Origin: Prevotella sp. MA2016
GTDB lineage: Bacteria > Bacteroidota > Bacteroidia > Bacteroidales > Bacteroidaceae
Assembly (NCBI RefSeq): GCF_000619825.1
Contig: NZ_KK211036.1
Coordinates: 491,787-555,786, forward strand
Length of the DNA stretch: 64,000 nucleotides
Direction of reading: 5' to 3'
Positions 58,659 to 64,000 of the stretch are shown here, one piece after another (the stretch's first letter is position 1; the number at the start of each line of letters is the position of its first letter). The translations under genes were made by a program, and so were the position numbers. A model generated the notes under the pieces. That model had not been told where the DNA came from. It ran no database searches and was given only the letters and a program-made list of their open reading frames with translations.

Positions 58659-61600
58659 CGTAACATCTCCTGTACGGCACGCTCCAGCTGACGGTCGCGA
58701 CCGTTGATGTAGTCTTCTGGCGTGTTATACACCTCTACATCAGGATAGAGAGTGGTGTTCTCGCCGAACACGCCACGCATGTCGCGACAGCCCACCTGAG
58801 GGATACCGAACACCATACCGTTCTGCAGGGTCTCCCACCAAACGGCAGTCATCGTACCGGCTACAGGTGTACCAATCAGCTTACCAATCTTCAGCTCCTT
58901 ATATACCCATGGGAAACCATGACCGTTGCTATAGTCGTCCTCGCATACCAGCACGCATGAAGGCTTCAGCCACTTGTTGTAGGGATCAGAGCCCACATAC
59001 TTACCATGAGGCACAAACTCCTGATATTTCTTACCGCTCAACAGGGTGCACAGGTCGTCGTGCAACCAGCCACCACCATTATGGCGCTCGTCCACTACGG
59101 CAGCCACACGGTTGCGGTTCTTATCGCTCAGCAGTTCGCGGTAAACGGTGCGATAGCTTGGGCTGTCCATTGCCTTCACATGTACGTAAGCCAACTTGCC
59201 GCCCGAGAGACTGTCGGTCATCTCGCGCTGGCGATCCACCCAACGCTTGTAGAGCAGCTCACGCAAGGTGCCGCGACCGATAGCCTTGATGGTCACGTCG
59301 TTACGCTTACCGTTTGAAGGATTGAATATGGTCAGGCGCACACGCTTGCCCGACTTGCCATCCAGCAGTGGGAAGTAGTCTTCGCCGGCCTTGATAGCCA
59401 CGCCGTCGATAGCCTCAATCACGCAACCAGCCACCACGCCAGTCTTCTTCTGAGCCAGTGGCGAACGCTTCACGATCTCCTCGATACGCAGTCCGTCGCC
59501 CTCGTAGTTCTGGTCGATAAACACGCCCAGCGAGGCAGTGCTCAGTGTGGCACCGGCGGGATAATAGCGGGCACCTGTGTGCGAAGCATTCAGCTCGCCC
59601 AGCATCTCGCTCAGCATATCCTTGAAGTCGTACTCATTATTAATATATGGCAGGAATCGGCGATAGTTCTCGCGATAGCCCTCCCAGTCCACGTTGTGCA
59701 GATTCTCTACATAGAACTTATCCTTCACCTGGCGCCAGATGTGGTCGAACAGATAGGCACGCTCCTCGTAAGGACGATAGTTGAACACAGTCTCGAAATC
59801 GATATTCTTGGTAGATTTCTTGCCCAGCTCCAGTTTCTTGATACCACCGCGTGTGGCCAGGAACAGGTTGTCGAACTTCTTGTCGGCCTGCATACGTCCG
59901 CCACCAACGCCCTTCATCAGCAGTTCGGTCTTATCCTCGCGGATGTAGTGCACCCACAGATCGTAACCATCTTCGAACGAAGCCTGATAGTAGAGTGTGT
60001 CGCCCTTCAGGATGGCATCACCCATGTGAGCCGAGTTATCCGTCACGCGCACGATACGGTCGCGACAGTTGTCCAGGTCGAAGGCCAGCAACTTCTCAGC
60101 CTTGGGCTTCTCGGCTGTCTTCTTCTTGTTGTCCTTTTTCTTCTTGCTGTCCTTATCATCCTGCTTCTCGTCTTTCTTAGCCTCCTTCTCGGCCTCTTCG
60201 AGCTGCTCCTTGTCCTCCTTACTCATGGTAAAGCGGTCGTAGGCATCCACGTCGAAGAACATCACGTAGTAGTCGCTCTCGGCGCCCCAGCTACCATGAC
60301 TGCGATAGCCGGCACGGTCGCTCTCGAAGAGCATGGCCTTGCCACCCAGCACCCAACGGGCAGCACCCTCGTTGTAACCACTCTCGGTCAGGTTGTGCAC
60401 CTCGCCATTGCCACTGGCATTGATCAGGGCGATGTCGTTGCTGTTCCATCCGCCTGTGCCGATGTAGCTTGAAAGCAGCCACTTGCTGTCGGGACTCCAC
60501 TCAAACCAGATGTCGCCATCGCTGTACGAGTAGTTGTACTTACCATCCAGCACGGTGCGCTCCTGCTTGGTCTTCAGATTAATCACGCACAGCTCACCAC
60601 GGTTCTTGAAGTAAGCCACCTCCTTGCCGTCGGGACTGTACTGTGGCTGCAGCGAGGTCTCATTGCTCTGTGTCAGTCGCTCCTCTTCGATAGCGGTGGC
60701 ATAGGTAAACAGTTTCTCGTTCTTATTCTTCAGTTTGGTCTGATAGATCTGCCATACGCCACCGCGCTCAGCACAATACACCAGACTGCGTCCGTCGGGA
60801 CTGAAGTTCACGCTGCGCTCCTGCTGTGGGGTGTTGGTAATCTGCTTGGTGGTGCGATATTCTACCGATGTCACAAAGATGTCGCCACGCACGATGAAGG
60901 CCACCTCCTTGCCCTCGGGCGAGAGACTGATTTCGGTGACACCGCTCGAACGCAGCTGACGAATCAGGTCCTTGTCCTGACGGTCGCCGGTGATGGTCAC
61001 CTGCACCTTCTGTGGCTCAGCGCCCTCGCGCAGGGTGTAGATCTCACCGTTCTGACTGTAGCAGAGGGTGCCCTCGTTGCTCACTGAGAGATAGCGCACG
61101 GGGTTCTGCTTGTGGTGCGACAGCTGCTTCTTACCCGAGCCGTCGATATTACGGCGATACACGTTGAAGGTACCGTCTTCCTCGCTGGTATAGTAATACG
61201 AGTTGGCGTCGGCCCAGCGTGGTGTGCGGTCCTCGCCCTTAAAGTCTGTCAGACGGGTATAGTGGCCGTCGTTCACCAACCAGATGTCGCGACAGATAGG
61301 ACTCTGGTGATGCTTACGGAAGGGGTCCTCATAACCCTTGTAGTCGTGATACAGGTAGCGACCGTCCTTGGCAAAGCTGATATCCTCCATAGGCAGGGTT
61401 GAGAACATGCGGGGGCGTCCGCCCTTGATGCTCACTTCGTACACCTGGTCGTCGCCAGGAAAGAGAATCGACTGTGCCGATGGCATCCACGCAGCCGAAA
61501 ACAGCACATGCTCATTGTCCTTCCACGCCATGGGCATCTCGTCGGTGCTGTTGGTGGTCAGGCGCACGGGCTCACTGCCCTGGGCATCCATCACATACAC

Positions 61601-61873
61601 ATCCATGCTACCCTCGCGACTTGATGCGAAGGCCAACTTGGTGCCGTCAGGACTCCACACGGGACAGGCATCATAAGCCGCATTAGTGGTCAGCTGTCTA
61701 GCCTGTCCACCCTTAGCAGCTACCGTATAGACATCACCTTTATACGAAAAGGCTATCGTTTTGCCATCAGGCGAGATGGCTGTGTACCGCATCCACAGCG
61801 GTCCTTCTTCGGCATGCACACTGAGCCCCGTCATCAGGAGACCTGCTGCCAAAATCAATTTGGTTGTTTTCAT
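58655..61873 (-). CDS. Tricorn-like S41 family protease
   Basis: A 1072-residue exported peptidase with signal peptide MKTTKLILAAGLLMTGLSVHA. Order: six-/seven-bladed WD40-like PD40 propeller repeats (residues ~25-330 and ~330-590, e.g. AISPDGKTIAFSYKGDVYTV, SPDGTKLAFASSREGSMDVYV), a Lys/Glu-rich linker (~540-580; EEAEKEAKKDEKQDDKDSKKKKDNKKK), a core domain with ELNASHTGARYYPAG (Ser-His of the tricorn tetrad), a PDZ domain and the S41 domain with CEDDYSNGHGFPWVYKELKIGKLIG (nucleophile Ser). It probably degrades peptides in the periplasm. A good minus-strand promoter lies upstream. Confidence 0.92.
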   Translation of the reverse strand: MKTTKLILAAGLLMTGLSVHAEEGPLWMRYTAISPDGKTIAFSYKGDVYTVAAKGGQARQLTTNAAYDACPVWSPDGTKLAFASSREGSMDVYVMDAQGSEPVRLTTNSTDEMPMAWKDNEHVLFSAAWMPSAQSILFPGDDQVYEVSIKGGRPRMFSTLPMEDISFAKDGRYLYHDYKGYEDPFRKHHQSPICRDIWLVNDGHYTRLTDFKGEDRTPRWADANSYYYTSEEDGTFNVYRRNIDGSGKKQLSHHKQNPVRYLSVSNEGTLCYSQNGEIYTLREGAEPQKVQVTITGDRQDKDLIRQLRSSGVTEISLSPEGKEVAFIVRGDIFVTSVEYRTTKQITNTPQQERSVNFSPDGRSLVYCAERGGVWQIYQTKLKNKNEKLFTYATAIEEERLTQSNETSLQPQYSPDGKEVAYFKNRGELCVINLKTKQERTVLDGKYNYSYSDGDIWFEWSPDSKWLLSSYIGTGGWNSNDIALINASGNGEVHNLTESGYNEGAARWVLGGKAMLFESDRAGYRSHGSWGAESDYYVMFFDVDAYDRFTMSKEDKEQLEEAEKEAKKDEKQDDKDSKKKKDNKKKTAEKPKAEKLLAFDLDNCRDRIVRVTDNSAHMGDAILKGDTLYYQASFEDGYDLWVHYIREDKTELLMKGVGGGRMQADKKFDNLFLATRGGIKKLELGKKSTKNIDFETVFNYRPYEERAYLFDHIWRQVKDKFYVENLHNVDWEGYRENYRRFLPYINNEYDFKDMLSEMLGELNASHTGARYYPAGATLSTASLGVFIDQNYEGDGLRIEEIVKRSPLAQKKTGVVAGCVIEAIDGVAIKAGEDYFPLLDGKSGKRVRLTIFNPSNGKRNDVTIKAIGRGTLRELLYKRWVDRQREMTDSLSGGKLAYVHVKAMDSPSYRTVYRELLSDKNRNRVAAVVDERHNGGGWLHDDLCTLLSGKKYQEFVPHGKYVGSDPYNKWLKPSCVLVCEDDYSNGHGFPWVYKELKIGKLIGTPVAGTMTAVWWETLQNGMVFGIPQVGCRDMRGVFGENTTLYPDVEVYNTPEDYINGRDRQLERAVQEMLR

Positions 61874-61924
61874 TACGTTATTTATAAAGTTTATCTCAAG
61901 TTGTTATCATCGCGAAAACAGCTG

Positions 61925-61955
61925 CAAAGATAAGGAATAATACGTAAAATGCAAA
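61925..61955 (-). promoter_or_regulatory. Promoter of the S41 protease gene
   Basis: Minus-strand TTTG (61952-61955), 19 bp spacer, TATCTTTG (61925-61932), 51 bp before the ATG. Confidence 0.75.
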
Positions 61956-62048
61956 AAAATACGTAATATTTTCGCTCATTTCATTACTTTTTGTTACTTT
62001 TACAGCCAAAAACCATTCAATATGACATAAGTATCGATATAACAAACA

Positions 62049-62098
62049 ATCAGCAGTGATATAAGGTATATATCACATATACCGATACCACCGCTGAT
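62049..62098. repeat. Nested inverted repeats downstream of the truncated receptor gene
   Basis: ATCAGC (62049-62054) / GCTGAT (62093-62098) enclose two mutually exclusive hairpins: GTGATATA (62056-62063) / TATATCAC (62069-62076), and GGTATAT (62065-62071) / ATATACC (62077-62083). It may end transcription of the receptor gene, although no clean T-tract follows on the minus strand. Confidence 0.55.
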
Positions 62099-62127
62099 TT
62101 CAACCAAAAATATAGTTATTATCATAA

Positions 62128-64000
62128 CTAATTACTGCCCAGGCGCTCCTGTTCAGTTTTACCTGCTCCGGTACCCTTATACTTGCTCTTAGTAGCGTTG
62201 AAGGTGTAGCGGATAGAGATATCCAATCTATGACTACGCACTTGGGTCTTCTGTTCGACATAGAAGAACCCACAGTCCATAGCCACATTCTGTATGTCGC
62301 GCTGAAGCACATCATTTATGCTGGCTCTCAGGCAGAGAGCATCGTTTTTGAGCCAGCACTTCTGCACCACAAATCGAAGATAGAAAGATGGGGAGAGCGT
62401 ACGGATGTTCTGCACGTCGCCCTTTGTCATGATGTTGGTATTGGCCTCCAACTGCCAACGATGTCTCAGGCGGAAGGTATTATTGAGGTTGAAGAAAAAG
62501 AAGGGCTTGTTGTAGGTCACATCTTTCTTGCCAGTGTCTGTGCGAGGGTCGTCGTAGGTTATCGTGTTCCAGAACTTCTGTCCACCGATGGTCCACGAAG
62601 GACTATAGATTCCCCATGTTTGGTTGGCTGAGAGAAAAATGCCGAGATTGCGTACGGGATCTTTCAGATTGGCCTGCTTCACCAGCATGACACCTTCATT
62701 ATTATATGCCATAGGCATTTGGGTGATACTATTGTCGCGACGCTCGTAGTGCACAATGAGGCTCAGCCATTTATAGTGGGCATTGATGCTCATTTCCTGT
62801 CTGATGGAATTCTTCAGCTTCGAGTCGCCCTGCTGCAATGTTAAGGAATTAATATACATGATGTGGTCGCTGAGTAAGCTATAGTTGGGGCGCATGGTTC
62901 TCATGGCGTAAGACAGGGCCGTCTGGACAGGGCCGAACTGCTTTGCCCACGTTATGTTAGGGAAGAACTCGTCCTGATAGCGCGTCATACTGTTCTTGTC
63001 GTTAAGATGATCCGTATAGTCGAAGCCTACATGCTCGTAGCGCAGTCCTGCACTCAACATACCCCATTTTTGCAAGTTAGCATTATAGGCCACGAAGGCT
63101 GCCACATTGTTTTCCTTCACCTCAGAATCGTTCGAGGGAAGAGGATAGTTGGTGATGCTCGAACTGCTCTCGCGCTTGGCAAAGCTCATCTCTGTGCCAG
63201 CCTGCAGATTACCTTTCCACACGGGATAGCTAAACACCAATTTGGCAGCCCAGAGGCGTGACGAAGAATTACTTTTCTGCTCCATCTGTTGGGGGGCAGG
63301 CAGTAATACTTTGATAAGGTTATCGGAGTTTTCCTTCTCTGTCAGGAAATCCACATTCAAGTCGATGTTAAGTTTGCCCATCTGACCGTTATAGTAGGCG
63401 TTTCCCTGCCAATTATAAGGATAACGGTTATGACTCTCCTGACTCGAACGATCACGCCCCGTCAGATTGTTCTCTGTATCTTCCCACATGTTGTTATACG
63501 CTCTGAACTGGTTGTGGTTTTCCACCCTTGCACCCAGTGAGTGCCGGTCGTTGATCTGCCAGTTGAAGCCCAGATTGGATTTCACCCCCTTTCTGTGCCA
63601 ATTGTCGCGGATATGGCTATCTTGAAGGATGTTCTTGATGCTGCCGTTGTCTGCGAGGAAGGTGGACTGCTTGATGCTCACATCGTTAGGATTATTCCAC
63701 TCCCAGTAGTTCACCATTCCGAAGAAGTCGAGATTGTTGTGACGATAACGCAGGTTCAAGGTACTGCTGGGGTCGCTGTAGCCGAACACCAGATCTTGCT
63801 CGTTGGCTGCCATCAGGTCGAAGCCGAAGCCCTCACCCTCTCTTCTTACCGTCTTGATACGCACCACCGCCGAAACTGTCGCATCGTACTCTGCGCCTGG
63901 GTTAGTGATGACCTCTACACTCTTTATCTCTTCAGAGCGCAGGCGTTTCAATTCGTCATTATCCTGCATCTTGCGCCCATTAATATAATAGATAGGTGTA
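62128..64000 (-). CDS. Outer-membrane beta-barrel (TonB-dependent receptor-like) protein, 5' truncated by window end
   Basis: At least 623 residues; the frame stays open to the window edge (TPIYYINGRKMQDNDELKRL...). The start of the fragment is the end of a plug domain (EEIKSVEVITNPGAEYDATVSAVVRIKTVRREGEG), in which the usual GA.YGA reads GAEYDAT. The rest is a barrel of the OMP_b-brl_3 type (outer membrane beta-barrel family protein), with alternating aromatic strands. Proteins of this type usually begin with a carboxypeptidase-regulatory-like domain and often accompany two-component systems or peptide genes. The substrate is unknown. The C-terminal tail KYKGTGAGKTEQERLGSN is charged and lacks a terminal Phe. 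Confidence 0.85.
   Translation of the reverse strand, partial: TPIYYINGRKMQDNDELKRLRSEEIKSVEVITNPGAEYDATVSAVVRIKTVRREGEGFGFDLMAANEQDLVFGYSDPSSTLNLRYRHNNLDFFGMVNYWEWNNPNDVSIKQSTFLADNGSIKNILQDSHIRDNWHRKGVKSNLGFNWQINDRHSLGARVENHNQFRAYNNMWEDTENNLTGRDRSSQESHNRYPYNWQGNAYYNGQMGKLNIDLNVDFLTEKENSDNLIKVLLPAPQQMEQKSNSSSRLWAAKLVFSYPVWKGNLQAGTEMSFAKRESSSSITNYPLPSNDSEVKENNVAAFVAYNANLQKWGMLSAGLRYEHVGFDYTDHLNDKNSMTRYQDEFFPNITWAKQFGPVQTALSYAMRTMRPNYSLLSDHIMYINSLTLQQGDSKLKNSIRQEMSINAHYKWLSLIVHYERRDNSITQMPMAYNNEGVMLVKQANLKDPVRNLGIFLSANQTWGIYSPSWTIGGQKFWNTITYDDPRTDTGKKDVTYNKPFFFFNLNNTFRLRHRWQLEANTNIMTKGDVQNIRTLSPSFYLRFVVQKCWLKNDALCLRASINDVLQRDIQNVAMDCGFFYVEQKTQVRSHRLDISIRYTFNATKSKYKGTGAGKTEQERLGSN

Noticed and set aside
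59579..60472. Long plus-strand frame opposite the S41 protease gene
   Set aside because: Codon-bias shadow: the protease, with signal peptide and catalytic motifs, is on the other strand throughout.
1..64000. Search for insertion sequences, prophage genes, integrases and attachment sites
   Set aside because: No transposase, integrase or phage structural gene was found, and neither tRNA gene has a neighbouring integrase or duplicated 3' end.

Overview
The window comes from a Bacteroidales genome, most likely a Prevotella/Segatella/Xylanibacter-type gut or rumen bacterium. The evidence is the promoter style (TTTG, 19-20 bp, TAnnTTTG, with almost no Shine-Dalgarno sequences), families largely restricted to Bacteroidetes (DUF4296, DUF3256), a type of SerA typical of the phylum, TonB-dependent receptors, lipoproteins with acidic residues after the lipobox Cys, and moderate GC. 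No phage, insertion sequence or CRISPR array is visible; this looks like chromosomal core plus a vitamin B12 locus.

Layout. 1-1.3 kb: 3' end of carB, then a YigZ-family gene and tRNA-Ser(CGA). 1.5-5.7 kb (minus): a serine operon serC-serA-HIT-DUF1015-TSCPD. 5.97-8.4 kb (plus): short folK homologue, M64 peptidase, TrmH-type methyltransferase. 8.4-12.8 kb: mtgA and an OmpA lipoprotein (minus), an AT-rich inverted-repeat element, a lipocalin-like lipoprotein and proS (plus). 13-22.5 kb (minus): an eight-gene run ileS-dksA-like-lspA-DUF4296-nupG-rsmE-paaK-DUF3256. 22.7-31.3 kb: Dcu transporter, phosphohexomutase, TPR protein, tRNA-Arg(TCT), ECF sigma factor with a membrane partner, a solitary YoeB-type toxin, a small membrane protein and a ZIP transporter. 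31.3-36.2 kb (minus): ilvD-ilvB-ilvN-acyl-ACP thioesterase. 36.3-38.8 kb: GH2 glycosidase.

38.7-58.7 kb is the main feature: an almost complete anaerobic-type cobalamin locus. One cobalamin riboswitch (minus, about 47.9-48.1 kb) heads a leftward operon: BtuB-like receptor, lipoprotein CbiK chelatase, second receptor, fused CbiH-CbiC, CbiP, CbiB. A divergent rightward operon carries CbiA and three fused enzymes (CbiE-CbiT, CbiG-CbiF, CobK-CbiD). Then come a BtuF-BtuC pair (minus) and cobS-cobU-cobT (plus). The set covers metal insertion, most ring modification steps, amidation, aminopropanol attachment and nucleotide loop assembly, plus import. CbiL, the uroporphyrinogen methyltransferase, the adenosyltransferase and BtuD are not in the window. 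The end holds a tricorn-like S41 protease and a 5'-truncated outer-membrane receptor.

The most unusual signal is a dispersed set of degenerate 7-bp (and related 8-bp) tandem repeats. They make up the spacers inside the ser and ilv operons, sit in the btuB leader, and also appear in frame inside conserved enzymes (cbiB, cbiE-cbiT, cobK-cbiD, cobT, ilvD).
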